A DNA stretch of 33,186 bases from an uncultured Bacilli bacterium (GTDB lineage Bacteria; Bacillota_I; Bacilli_A; RF39; UBA660), in the NCBI GenBank assembly GCA_947629075.1, contig CANRCI010000003.1, forward strand, positions 1-33,186, given 5' to 3'. A program made the position numbers and the translations under genes. The notes under the pieces are model-generated. The model saw only the letters and a program-made list of their open reading frames with translations. It was not told the DNA's origin and searched no databases. Within the stretch, counting starts at the first letter, position 1. Every line of letters starts with the position of its first letter. Below are positions 6,590-16,015 of this stretch, piece by piece.

Positions 6590-9019
6590 TTATGTACTCA
6601 AATCTACGTTATCCCACTCTTCATCTAGTATTAACCAATTGAGAGCGCGATGACGTTCTAAGACGATTTCAGAATTGATTATATCACTGATATCTTTAGA
6701 ATTAATTCTAGAATCGATACAATACCAATCATAACGATAAGTTAAATCAGCCAGATCTAGTATTTCATTTATATCACGAGGAGTACATTTAGTAATGAAT
6801 TCACTATAATTCTTGTTGGAAGATATTATTGATGTAAGAGCTTGAGAATCGACTACATCATGAGGATAAGGAATTCTATCAACTAAATTCAAACTCCATA
6901 AAAGGATCAATAATCCTTCGAATTGCCATGATATCTGTACAGCTAAAGATTTATCCATCGTATCGAATAACCTTTTTTCATTAGGAGTTAGATATGCTGT
7001 AACACGGTATGTTGCTAGTAACTTATTAAAGAACTTTTTAGAATCTTTAAGTTGTTTTTTCTTTTTTAAACGAATGACATCACAAGCAAAATTACAACTC
7101 AAACACAACGCAATGGCACGCTTAGCTACTTCATCAACCGTTCGCTTATGACAACTGTAACTACTTTCAATTAGTGGTAATTCCTCTAGATAAGATATTC
7201 CTTGTGATTTAAGTATCTCAATACTGTTTAGTTTTCTCTTTAAGGCTTCTTTAAACGATTCATCACTTTCAATTAAACTTACAGTAGCAAGAGCGTAATC
7301 AGCATAAGCAAGATTCATATTACTCAAAACGGAAGATACAGCAATTAAGTATCCTTCAATGTAAGAGACTTTATATATTCGCTCATTATCTAAGACATAA
7401 GTCCTAATAGTACGATCGTTTAACGTCTTTTCATTATAACTCTTTATACCCGTCTGGGAAGAGATAACATTTTTACTCATCCAATCATTTACTTTAATTT
7501 CGTATTCATTATTATTAACACATCTAAAGATAAATACACGATAATTGATATCATCTTTTTCTAAAACATCGAAAACATTGAATTCTCGATCGATTTTAGA
7601 ATCGTTTTCTTTTGGAAAATTAAATTTAAAAATTGGACAGTTCTCAATTATGTGATAGAAAACTTTTACATCACTACTACTAATTTTATTGTAATCTTGT
7701 TCGTGAGTATCGATTATTTCATCTTTTTTATCTTTCTTAGATTTGGTCTTTTTTTTCTTTTTGGCTTCTTTTTCCTCTTCATCAAAAGTTGTAATTTCTG
7801 GATTGACATCTATTTTTACTGGTTTAGGTTTTGACATATCTAAAACATCAGCAATATCCATTTGCATCTTCAGAAGAGAGTCTTCCTCTAACTCTGGTTT
7901 TGGTGTATCATCAACAATATTTATAATTGGTTCCTCTACTTCTTCAATAACCGATATTTTTTCCTCAACTGGTTTGAATTCAGAAGATCCATCTATATTT
8001 TTAAAATCTAATTTATAAGGGAAAATGTCATAATCAGATAGATCGTTTTCAATCTTACCATCGATTAAGTCAAATATTTCCACAAAGATCATCTGTAGAG
8101 TATGTTCATCGAGATTATCTTTACTCAAATCGATTAAAAGGTAATTGTCATCAACCCTAGTAAGAATCAAATCTTTTTTATTAAATGGTAGATTACCATG
8201 GTCCATGATCGATAGATTAGCCAAATTAGAACTGATACAATTCTTAACACGATTTGCTAAATTATACGATTTTTCAATAATTCTTAAATCGCTATTGAGA
8301 ATCTCAAAATATATTTCATCATTAATAATTGATAGATGAGCATCTTTATATTCATATTTAAAATAGAATTTTGGAACTTTAATATTTCGATAACTACTTT
8401 CCTGTTCAATCATTTTTTGAGCAGTATTTTTAACAATTTCTGGTTTAGCTTTAGTATCTATCACTGTCTTTTTCTCTGGTATTTCTTCAGTTGGAATATC
8501 GATTTTAGTTTTCTGTGGTGGATTGACTGGCTTAAATACTTGTAGCGAATTTAAAATTTCATTCATAATTATTACATTTTTATCTTTTCGCAACTGTTTT
8601 GCATTAAATACTCTATCTGCCGTATCTAAGTTAATGGTGAAGTTAATAATCATACCATTTATTAAAACGAAGGACTGTAATAATTTCTTAAAATCTTTTT
8701 CTAATACTACTTGTTTTACATCTAATTCTTTAATTAAATAATCTTCATCAAAGATGACTTTAACATCATCTGGTAATCGCTTGATATTAGCGTGATAATT
8801 TGAATCAAAATTCTTATCACTGGCAAAACCAACAAACATAATACTTAAGGTTGTAAGGTTGTCGATGTTGAACAAATATAATGTATTACTGTTGATATTT
8901 AATTTTTTATATTCACTTCTTTTTACTTGAATCCATTTTGGTGATGCTTTGAACTTAAATCCAATATTTTTAGATCTAATATCAACGTATACTTCTTTTT
9001 CTTCTTTCTTTCTATTCAT
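6590..9019 (-). CDS. Large multidomain protein with C-terminal DUF4272
   Basis: 809 residues from the ATG that overlaps the end of the preceding gene by eight bases; an in-frame GTG nine bases upstream is the alternative. No signal peptide or membrane helix is visible. Apparent regions are an N-terminal alpha/beta domain (about 1-145) reminiscent of DcrB/Mog1-type folds, a second globular region (about 215-345), and an acidic-to-basic linker ending in a KKKKKTKSKKDKK tract (about 350-445). A third alpha/beta region (about 455-580) follows, then a C-terminal DUF4272 domain (about 585-809). The last is recognised by QGISYLEELPLIE, the EVAKRAIAL helix, QISWQFEGLLILLWSLNLVD, YRYDWYCIDSR and ERHRALNWL. 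DUF4272 has no established function. Fold comparisons for the N-terminal parts are guesses. Confidence 0.85.
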   Translation of the reverse strand: MNRKKEEKEVYVDIRSKNIGFKFKASPKWIQVKRSEYKKLNINSNTLYLFNIDNLTTLSIMFVGFASDKNFDSNYHANIKRLPDDVKVIFDEDYLIKELDVKQVVLEKDFKKLLQSFVLINGMIINFTINLDTADRVFNAKQLRKDKNVIIMNEILNSLQVFKPVNPPQKTKIDIPTEEIPEKKTVIDTKAKPEIVKNTAQKMIEQESSYRNIKVPKFYFKYEYKDAHLSIINDEIYFEILNSDLRIIEKSYNLANRVKNCISSNLANLSIMDHGNLPFNKKDLILTRVDDNYLLIDLSKDNLDEHTLQMIFVEIFDLIDGKIENDLSDYDIFPYKLDFKNIDGSSEFKPVEEKISVIEEVEEPIINIVDDTPKPELEEDSLLKMQMDIADVLDMSKPKPVKIDVNPEITTFDEEEKEAKKKKKTKSKKDKKDEIIDTHEQDYNKISSSDVKVFYHIIENCPIFKFNFPKENDSKIDREFNVFDVLEKDDINYRVFIFRCVNNNEYEIKVNDWMSKNVISSQTGIKSYNEKTLNDRTIRTYVLDNERIYKVSYIEGYLIAVSSVLSNMNLAYADYALATVSLIESDESFKEALKRKLNSIEILKSQGISYLEELPLIESSYSCHKRTVDEVAKRAIALCLSCNFACDVIRLKKKKQLKDSKKFFNKLLATYRVTAYLTPNEKRLFDTMDKSLAVQISWQFEGLLILLWSLNLVDRIPYPHDVVDSQALTSIISSNKNYSEFITKCTPRDINEILDLADLTYRYDWYCIDSRINSKDISDIINSEIVLERHRALNWLILDEEWDNVDLST

Positions 9020-11435
9020 AGCTATCACCCATCCTTATATCTTCTAATTCAAAATATTCTGAATATATTGGGTATTTCAATTCACCAACGCGGTACTTTT
9101 CACGGAGATTAGTTTCGTATTCGCGGAAGTTAGCATACTCTTTGATACCCCTTCTACAAATTTTAGAGATAAGAAGTGCTAAATCTTCTTCACTAACACC
9201 GATTAAGATAGCCTTTTCAATCTTGTATTTAGCATTTTCTCCAACATATGGATTATGTTTATAAACCAAAGATAGATATTGTAAACACAATTCCAAATTC
9301 TTGGTTCCTTCTTTATCCAAATCTTTAAACAGATTGTATTCGTTAAGAATTTTCTTTAAATAATCGTAAAAAGCACTTTCTTGTAATTTTTCATTTAAAT
9401 CTTCTAGATAGTTTTTTAAGAAAGCATCTTTGGCAAAATAGTTATGAGATCCAAAAATATATCTTGGATAATCTAACCAATTGGAATCAACTAACCCTCT
9501 AACAAAGTTAATTTTTTCTAAAAAGTCTTTCTTATCTTCATATGAAGGAAGAGTATCTTTCTGTTTATAGGCATCTTGTAGGACATAATCAGTTACGAAT
9601 TCTTCGTATTTTTCTTTATCATTTTTAATTATTTTATATAATTTATCAAGTGTATCATAATCTTGTTTCTTCATGACTAAATTCAAGAACAACATAATTG
9701 TCTTTTGTAATTCATATTTTTCTAAGTTACCTAGTTGTGGATAATATTTTGTTTTAGATACCAAAGATAAAATGTTATGGTAATCCAATTCACGTAACTC
9801 ACGCTCGAAGGTTGCCTGATTCATTCTGATCGTCCATGTTTCCATCGCGTCATTTTTATGTAATTTAAAAGTATACTCATCATTTAAACCGATAACTATA
9901 TGACTTTCCTTACGTAACTTAGTACCGTTTTCCATATATATATTCGGAGCAGATTTAACAATTAAATCGACACGGTTATGAGTTAAATCGTGAACTAAAA
10001 ACTTAATTTTATCTATTTTTATCTCTTTACCAGGAATTAGACTATAATCATTCAATTCGATTTCAGGGACTTGAATAATGCCAAATGAATCATTTAATTC
10101 ATAATATGGCAAGTGTTCAACAACTAATTTCTGATGATCATTTAAATTTACAACAAAGTTTTCAAAAGTATTGGTAATAGAACTCAATATATCACTTGGA
10201 TAGTAAACAGCTTCTTTCTCGTCAGTTTTTTCTGTGGCTACTTCAATGTCCTCTTCTTCAAAGGTTTTAACTTTTTGGACAACAGGTTGTAATTTTGGTT
10301 TAAAGATGATAATCTTACCATCTTCTTCAGGAACAACTTCTTCTTCATTTAACTTTTCAATTTCCTGTTCAATTAAATTCATTAACTCATCTAATTGCTT
10401 GCGATCGAGATTGTTATCTTTTACTTGGACATTAGGTAGTTTTTGACTATTATTAGATAAATCTAAGAATTCAATCTCTCTGTCAGATTGTTCAATTTTC
10501 TCTAACTTGGCATTTATTTCATCAGTCAACTTTTCTAATTCTTCATTATCTAGAACTTTGTCAACATTTGGATTCTCTGACTCGTAATGAGTCTCTTCAT
10601 CTTTTACTTCTTCTTTTTCTATTTCATCAGATGATTCTTTAACAATGCCCGCACTCAATCTTTCAATTTGACGATCGATATTATCCAAAACTTTATCGAC
10701 ATCAACTTTTTCCTCTTCGACTGGAACCTCAAGCTTTTCTTCTTTAACCGGAATTTCTTCAAATAAGTTTTCTTCATTCGTAGATTGGGTATCTTCTTCT
10801 ACTTTTTCTGAAGTAACTTCTATAGTCTTATCCTCCTCTGGAACATAACCAAACACCTCATCTAGAGAGACAAAACTATTTCCATCATGATCCATAAATT
10901 TATTTTCAAACGGACTAAAAGTAATGTAATCTTCACCTTTAAAAAGAGGAATTAACCCTTTCTTTTTAAATTTTTTACCTTCGATTATTTCTCGATGTGA
11001 TAAAAAATTAACTTGTTTATCAGTAATAAAACATCCATTTGAAGTATAAGATAAAAGCTTCTTCAAATCTTCTTTGACAACGATTCCATAAAAATTCTCT
11101 ACTTGTTCAACATAATAGTTATTAATAGCAATATCTGTTAAGGCATCGTGAACTTCACTATAAGTTAGATTTAAAAGCTCATCTTTAATACGCTTAATCA
11201 ATTCGATATCATCAGTCTTTATATCTTCTTCGACTAGAATAGCAAAAGAAGTACTAGTATCATCAAATTCACTACTTACAAACCAAGATTTTATTTTTTC
11301 TAACTTTTCACTAGGGATTACAAAGTCTGTTGTGCAATTATCCGTCTCAAAAACTAATACACGTCTTTCTTTTGTTACATAAATCTTTTCATTTTCTAAT
11401 TGAATCAACAATAAAAAGTTCTTACTACCGTCCAT
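9012..11435 (-). CDS. Large cytoplasmic protein of unknown function, partner of the DUF4272 gene
   Basis: Not recognised. 807 residues from an ATG with a GGGAGG site, no signal peptide and no membrane helix. An N-terminal alpha/beta region (about 1-195) is followed by a very acidic, Glu/Lys/Val-rich linker (about 200-400) that contains VDKVLDN twice and probable coiled coil. A central beta-rich region (about 420-550) contains PGKEIKIDKIKFLVHDL and resembles an FHA-like or other beta-sandwich only loosely. A mostly helical C-terminal region (about 560-807) is rich in Tyr, Leu and Lys. The stop codon overlaps the start of the DUF4272 gene (TATGAATAG), implying coupled translation. The pair is bounded by terminators on both sides, so it looks like a stand-alone bicistronic unit. 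Confidence 0.82.
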   Translation of the reverse strand: MDGSKNFLLLIQLENEKIYVTKERRVLVFETDNCTTDFVIPSEKLEKIKSWFVSSEFDDTSTSFAILVEEDIKTDDIELIKRIKDELLNLTYSEVHDALTDIAINNYYVEQVENFYGIVVKEDLKKLLSYTSNGCFITDKQVNFLSHREIIEGKKFKKKGLIPLFKGEDYITFSPFENKFMDHDGNSFVSLDEVFGYVPEEDKTIEVTSEKVEEDTQSTNEENLFEEIPVKEEKLEVPVEEEKVDVDKVLDNIDRQIERLSAGIVKESSDEIEKEEVKDEETHYESENPNVDKVLDNEELEKLTDEINAKLEKIEQSDREIEFLDLSNNSQKLPNVQVKDNNLDRKQLDELMNLIEQEIEKLNEEEVVPEEDGKIIIFKPKLQPVVQKVKTFEEEDIEVATEKTDEKEAVYYPSDILSSITNTFENFVVNLNDHQKLVVEHLPYYELNDSFGIIQVPEIELNDYSLIPGKEIKIDKIKFLVHDLTHNRVDLIVKSAPNIYMENGTKLRKESHIVIGLNDEYTFKLHKNDAMETWTIRMNQATFERELRELDYHNILSLVSKTKYYPQLGNLEKYELQKTIMLFLNLVMKKQDYDTLDKLYKIIKNDKEKYEEFVTDYVLQDAYKQKDTLPSYEDKKDFLEKINFVRGLVDSNWLDYPRYIFGSHNYFAKDAFLKNYLEDLNEKLQESAFYDYLKKILNEYNLFKDLDKEGTKNLELCLQYLSLVYKHNPYVGENAKYKIEKAILIGVSEEDLALLISKICRRGIKEYANFREYETNLREKYRVGELKYPIYSEYFELEDIRMGDSYE

Positions 11436-11554
11436 TTTATGTCCTCCCTTTTTATTCTCCCCTATTTTCAGATATAATAATTATACAATAACATTAGCAA
11501 ATTTTCTATAGATTATTAAAACAAATTCAAAAAAATTAAAATTATCGATTATTA

Positions 11555-11585
11555 AAAGAGAACTAAATAAATATTAGTTCTCTTT
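11555..11585 (-). terminator. Terminator of the MBL-Trx-rubredoxin operon
   Basis: Eleven-base perfect stem AAAGAGAACTA/TAGTTCTCTTT with a 9-base loop. The TAA stop of the rubredoxin fusion gene lies within the hairpin and a short T-rich tract follows on the minus strand. Confidence 0.8.
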
Positions 11586-12200
11586 CTTAGTAAACATCTC
11601 TTTCCCAACACCACATATTGGACACTTGAAGTCATCGGGAAGTTCTCCTTCATAGACATAACCACAAACGCTGCAGACATATGAAGTTGATGATTTCTTT
11701 TCTTCAATGTAGGTTGGAGCACTCTTTGGAGCTGTTCCCTTAATGACATCGTGATAGTATTTATAAGTCATCGGTTCATTATCAGTTAATTTGGCACAGG
11801 CTTTAACACGAGCTTTAAAAATATCATGCGTCTCACAATCGATAACTTCTAATAATTCACAGATAAAATATCCACAAGTATCCTCTTTTAAGACTGGTAC
11901 ATTTTCGATTTCTTCATAACTAGTATCGTTAAATTTATCAAAATCTCTTGAAGAGTGGAAACCGAAGCGACCAATAAGTTCGGAATTAGTCTTTTCTGAT
12001 AAAACATTAACGGCAAAACGTTTGCTTTTCTTAATCATTTCATCAGTATAATTTTCTTTATTGACACTTATTGTAATAATCGGATTTTCACTAGTTATCT
12101 GGGTAAAAGTATTAATGGTACAACCACTCTTAACCCCTTCAAAACTAGTAGTAACAATATACATGCCATAAGATACATCTCTAAACAAATTCTTATCCAT
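11574..12200 (-). CDS. hrb: Flavin reductase-rubredoxin fusion (high-molecular-weight rubredoxin type)
   Basis: 208 residues. Residues 1-155 form an FMN-binding flavin-reductase-like domain (YIVTTSFEGVKSGCTINTF and a conserved FAVNVLSE). Residues 173-200 are a short-type rubredoxin with four iron ligands, C176, C179, C193 and C196, in CSVCGYVYEG...CPICGVGK. The architecture matches Hrb of Moorella-type anaerobes, which passes NAD(P)H electrons to flavodiiron proteins that reduce O2 or NO. No flavodiiron gene is in the window; the MBL gene two places upstream lacks a flavodoxin domain. It follows the thioredoxin-like gene by eight bases and closes the operon. The symbol is by architecture. Confidence 0.9.
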   Translation of the reverse strand: MDKNLFRDVSYGMYIVTTSFEGVKSGCTINTFTQITSENPIITISVNKENYTDEMIKKSKRFAVNVLSEKTNSELIGRFGFHSSRDFDKFNDTSYEEIENVPVLKEDTCGYFICELLEVIDCETHDIFKARVKACAKLTDNEPMTYKYYHDVIKGTAPKSAPTYIEEKKSSTSYVCSVCGYVYEGELPDDFKCPICGVGKEMFTKKEN

Positions 12201-12208
12201 AAAATCTC

Positions 12209-12853
12209 CTATTCATTACACTCTGTGCACATATTCAAAGCTACAAAAACTTCGTCCATGTATTTAGTCAAAGTAGCCTTTAAATCAGTAACTTCATCTT
12301 TCGTCCAGTATTCTTCTGGGCTCTCTTTACCTTTGGTATCTTTTGATGTTTCATAATCGTTACCAATTATTTTTCCATCAACTACAAAGGCAGCATTAGG
12401 AACGTAAATTCTCGGATTTCCTTCTGGATCATATTGTAACTTATCTTTTAATAGTTCAACAATTTTTTTATAAGTATCCGTATTCTTTTCACGATCTTCT
12501 CTAATGTTGTAATAATATATTTTATCAACACCTAGCTCTCTTGCTACTTCGTCGAGATATGGTGCATACGCTTGACACCATTCACATTCTGGAAAACCTA
12601 AGAATACAACCCCAGTACCATTTTCCAAAATTTTAATAATTTCGTCACTTTTCTTATAGACGTACACATTGTTATCAGCCACTTTAGTATACTCTTTTTT
12701 GAACTTTTTAGCTTCTTCACTAATTTCTTCTTTATTATTACCAGTATCTCTTTCTTTCGATTGGTTAGATAAGTAATAAATACCACCAACCACTGATAAT
12801 CCTACTAGCAAAATTCCAATTATAATTATGATTATTCCCGTCTTCTTTTTCAT
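12209..12853 (-). CDS. Membrane-anchored thioredoxin-like protein
   Basis: 214 residues from the ATG of MKKKTG, chosen because AGGAG lies just upstream; a longer in-frame version adds 12 residues without a ribosome site. A strongly hydrophobic N-terminal helix (about 5-28) acts as an anchor or uncleaved signal, followed by a charged linker and a thioredoxin-like domain facing outside. VVFLGFPECEWCQAYAPYLDEVA gives a CEWC active site (C89/C92 in this numbering); the region YVPNAAFVVDG plausibly supplies the fold's proline strand. A second pair, CTEC, lies at the extreme C-terminus and could act as a resolving or metal-binding pair. It sits between an MBL-fold gene and a rubredoxin fusion, suggesting thiol/redox work in the envelope. 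Exact substrate unknown. Confidence 0.88.
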   Translation of the reverse strand: MKKKTGIIIIIIGILLVGLSVVGGIYYLSNQSKERDTGNNKEEISEEAKKFKKEYTKVADNNVYVYKKSDEIIKILENGTGVVFLGFPECEWCQAYAPYLDEVARELGVDKIYYYNIREDREKNTDTYKKIVELLKDKLQYDPEGNPRIYVPNAAFVVDGKIIGNDYETSKDTKGKESPEEYWTKDEVTDLKATLTKYMDEVFVALNMCTECNE

Positions 12854-12893
12854 TTTAATTCTCCTAACTTCTAAATCATTATAGCACAATTTA

Positions 12894-13760
12894 TTATAAC
12901 TTTGCCCATAACATTTTATTATCTTTAAAAATATAACCTATCTCACCATTGGCATTCAGATATGAAAGAAATGCTTTGATCGTATCACCAATTAAGTAAT
13001 ACTGATTTAAATTCATAACCGATTCATAGTGATCAAATAAATATTTAATAATTTCTTCTAGCGTTTTAGGTTCAATACAATATTCACAAATCAAGTTACT
13101 TATCTCATTTATCTTACTGCGGTTAATGGCAATCTTTTCACTGATATCGGATGTTGCTTCACCGTGGGACGGAATGAAAAGTTTACCCTTTAAAGTAGCT
13201 AGAAAATCGAGAGTATTTAAATATTCTTGAACATCATAAATGTAAAACATATGGTATTTATATATAGTATCTATATCTGCTAAAGCATCACCAATAAAAT
13301 AGATGTCATCATCAGTTTTAATACCAATCATATCAAAGCAATGTCCCTTTAAGTCGATTTTTTCTAAACCATTAGGTAATTGTAAGTCTTGACAATTAGA
13401 TGGTTTAGCCATTAAAAATTTATTTCGCAATTCCTTAAGTGGACTTGCTCCATATAATAGACTCGCTTCTAAAAGTGGATGATTAATAATATCTTTTTCA
13501 ATTCCTTCTGAGTAAATCTTACAATTGGTTCGCTTCTCAATTACTTCATTACCACCACAATGATCAGCATGTGAATGAGTATTGATAATTCCTAAAACAT
13601 TCCAATTTTGTTCATCAATAATTTTTAATATTTTCTTACCAGCATCCTTATCATTACCGGAATCGATTAAATAAACATTTTTATCATCAACTAGGTAGAT
13701 ACCAATATTAGTCCTATTTTTTATATAATAAGTTTTATCAGTTAATTTTATAAGTTCCAT
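12894..13760 (-). CDS. MBL-fold metallo-hydrolase
   Basis: 288 residues. The metal-binding signature THSHADHCGG is present with H62, H64, D66 and H67. Further ligand candidates are the His of LKGHCFD, the Asp of YFIGDAL and the His of IPSHGEA. The layout resembles glyoxalase-II-like or general MBL hydrolases, with a helical C-terminal extension (about 215-288). There is no flavodoxin domain, so it is not an FprA-type flavodiiron protein. It is the first gene of a three-gene minus-strand operon with the thioredoxin-like and rubredoxin genes (41- and 8-base gaps), which hints at a redox or detoxification role. The substrate cannot be told from sequence. Confidence 0.9.
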   Translation of the reverse strand: MELIKLTDKTYYIKNRTNIGIYLVDDKNVYLIDSGNDKDAGKKILKIIDEQNWNVLGIINTHSHADHCGGNEVIEKRTNCKIYSEGIEKDIINHPLLEASLLYGASPLKELRNKFLMAKPSNCQDLQLPNGLEKIDLKGHCFDMIGIKTDDDIYFIGDALADIDTIYKYHMFYIYDVQEYLNTLDFLATLKGKLFIPSHGEATSDISEKIAINRSKINEISNLICEYCIEPKTLEEIIKYLFDHYESVMNLNQYYLIGDTIKAFLSYLNANGEIGYIFKDNKMLWAKL

Positions 13761-13810
13761 AAATACCTCTTTATATTTATATATTACACTTTTAATCTTT
13801 TAAAGGCAAT

Positions 13811-13836
13811 TAAAAAGCTATCAGATGATAGCTTTT
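13811..13836 (-). terminator. Terminator of the lemA-DUF2207 operon
   Basis: Stem AAAAGCTATC/GATAGCTTTT with loop AGAT, followed by a T-run on the minus strand, directly after the DUF2207 gene. Confidence 0.88.
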
Positions 13837-13842
13837 ATCTTT

Positions 13843-16002
13843 TTACCAGGAGCTTCCTCCTCCACCACCGGAACCGCCACCGGAGAATCCACCGCCGGAA
13901 AATCCGCCACTAGATCCGCTGAATGATGTAAAGTCATGAGAAGAATTATCACTTGAAGGAGCAACTGCCATAACTGTCTGAACACTACTCATTGTATCGT
14001 TCATAAATCTGTCAAATCGATAATAACTAAACGGATCGTTAGAATAGTACCAATCTGGTGGCTCAATGGCAATACCTTCAAATTTCTTAACCCATTTATT
14101 AGATATTCCTAAAGCATACGTATATGGCAATATATCGTAAAAATATGTTGGATTTTCTGCCACTAATGCTTCTAGGCGATCTTTCTCAGCCGTCTCTAAA
14201 AAGTTGGCAAAACCGCGTACTCTACCAAGTATCCTACTTCCATATTCAGTTCGCTGTGGCATAATACCTGCAAAAATTCCTATAATTAGCATTGAAATAA
14301 TACCAACTACACTGACAATAAAGTACTGACCACCAATGTATTGATAAGCTAAATCAGATCCAAAGCTTCCCCACCTAATAACTAAGATTCCTAAAAGAAG
14401 GTAATACCAAAATTTACTAAACTTGGTTGACAAATTATTACTTGCACTAATTATAAACATAAAAATTAGTAACAGAGTTGTCATATACAACATGCTTGGG
14501 AAACTATCCGGTAAATAAAATATGGCTTGTCGTGCTAAGGTTATAAAGAATATCACAACCATGAATATGAAAGCTAATGTTCTTTTAGAACTAGACTTTT
14601 TATTGTATATTTTATACTTCATATCAGTTTTTTCATTAGATTCAATAATATTAATCGTCTGATAAAAATTATATTTTAATTCATCCAAAACGATTGATTC
14701 ACCAACTTCTCTACTGACAAACAAATTGTCAAAAAAAGTCTTTTCGTTTTTGTTATCACCATCGTATTCTTTAAGTTTGGTAAAACGTATCTGTAAACTT
14801 TCGTTATTTTTTATTTTCTTCAATTCTTTTTTATTAAATTCATAACCAACTGGTTTATCTAACATTTCCCAGAATTTTTTTATATCTTTTAAATTTCTTG
14901 TTTGATAAGCTGCATCAAAAATGCTTTCTTCCTTGATTTTTTGGTCTAACTTATTCAACTCTTCTTTTACTACCTTTGAATATTCGGCAGTCATGACCGG
15001 ATGATCTTCATCGATACCAGAATCATCTATTTTAATATATCCTTTATCAGCTAAATATATAAGTAATGATAAAACTGCTGACGTGTTAGCACTGTTGTGA
15101 TAGATATAGCCAACATCCAAACTGTTAAGTCCCTCTGGTGGATAAAATTCAACTGTTTCTACTATATCGGAATCACGTCCATGTTTATGCCATAGATAAA
15201 CGGTAAAACCAGCTAGTGCAATCGAAATGATTATTGAAAGATAATCGAAAATTCCTAAATGAAATCCAGCTCCGACAAAGTAACCATCTTCTAATTCTAC
15301 TCTAGCTGTTAGAGCGTAACCTGGCAATAAAATTCCATTATATTTACCAGTTACGACTAAATCATTCACTTCATAAACGACATTCTGGGTATTGATCGTA
15401 CCATAACTACCATAAGAAAATCCTAGCTTTGATTCATCGAAGTCTTTGGGAAACGCAATCTCAAAAGTAACATTACCTATTGGAACATCCCACTCATCTC
15501 CGATGATATTATAATAAAATTCGTCGATATCACTCAAAGGATCATTACCAATATTATAAGTATAACTTATTTCATAATTCTTTAGACCAGTTATTGTCTT
15601 ATTGGCATTTCCAATCTGTAAAGTTAGATAGTCATCTGCAAAAGATTTTGTACTTTTTTCATTTACTCGAACGTTGGTAATTCTTGCACGATTGGAATTT
15701 TCCACTGTGGATAACCTCTCGACATTATTTGAAAGTGGTATTGTTCTAATAATACCGTGTTTAGGTTCAAAAAAGTAAGCACTAATCTTTTCAGTAATGT
15801 CATAAGTATTATTTTCGTTTATTTTAATTTTTACGTCATATGCATCGATTACATATTCATATGAAAAATCATTATAAACTTCACTAGGCTTACTAGAACT
15901 AATCGATTTATCATCAACTGCCCAAACCCTATTTGGTAAAATAATTATTACTAATAATAACGCAAAAAGAAAAGAACAAGATTTTTTTAAAATTCTTTTC
16001 AT
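13843..16002 (-). CDS. DUF2207 membrane protein with Gly/Ser-rich tail
   Basis: 719 residues. A cleavable-looking signal peptide (about 1-28, ending VWA) leads to an extracytoplasmic DUF2207 domain (about 45-235) with VDAYDVKIKINENNTYDITEKI-like beta strands and YTYNIG. A first membrane helix (about 248-268), a cytosolic region with a winged-helix-like patch YLADKGYIKI, and more helices (about 470-570) follow. The protein ends in a tract of FSGGGFSGGGSGGGGG type and SSW. DUF2207 proteins with this glycine tail are commonly paired with LemA, as here (13-base gap, same strand). The molecular role is not established. Confidence 0.92.
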   Translation of the reverse strand: MKRILKKSCSFLFALLLVIIILPNRVWAVDDKSISSSKPSEVYNDFSYEYVIDAYDVKIKINENNTYDITEKISAYFFEPKHGIIRTIPLSNNVERLSTVENSNRARITNVRVNEKSTKSFADDYLTLQIGNANKTITGLKNYEISYTYNIGNDPLSDIDEFYYNIIGDEWDVPIGNVTFEIAFPKDFDESKLGFSYGSYGTINTQNVVYEVNDLVVTGKYNGILLPGYALTARVELEDGYFVGAGFHLGIFDYLSIIISIALAGFTVYLWHKHGRDSDIVETVEFYPPEGLNSLDVGYIYHNSANTSAVLSLLIYLADKGYIKIDDSGIDEDHPVMTAEYSKVVKEELNKLDQKIKEESIFDAAYQTRNLKDIKKFWEMLDKPVGYEFNKKELKKIKNNESLQIRFTKLKEYDGDNKNEKTFFDNLFVSREVGESIVLDELKYNFYQTINIIESNEKTDMKYKIYNKKSSSKRTLAFIFMVVIFFITLARQAIFYLPDSFPSMLYMTTLLLIFMFIISASNNLSTKFSKFWYYLLLGILVIRWGSFGSDLAYQYIGGQYFIVSVVGIISMLIIGIFAGIMPQRTEYGSRILGRVRGFANFLETAEKDRLEALVAENPTYFYDILPYTYALGISNKWVKKFEGIAIEPPDWYYSNDPFSYYRFDRFMNDTMSSVQTVMAVAPSSDNSSHDFTSFSGSSGGFSGGGFSGGGSGGGGGSSW

Positions 16003-16015
16003 CTTTTCCTCCTAA

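Noticed and set aside
7652..8018. Phe- and Ser-rich plus-strand frames opposite the DUF4272 gene.
   Set aside because: Their composition is the complement of the Lys/Glu linker of the real gene; no start signal or family resemblance.
11552..11749. Short minus-strand frame overlapping the rubredoxin end.
   Set aside because: It is a frame shadow of the flavin reductase-rubredoxin gene, whose four Cys ligands fix the true frame.
12894..13760. Reading the MBL gene as a flavodiiron protein partner of Hrb.
   Set aside because: It lacks a flavodoxin domain and is too short (288 residues against about 400).
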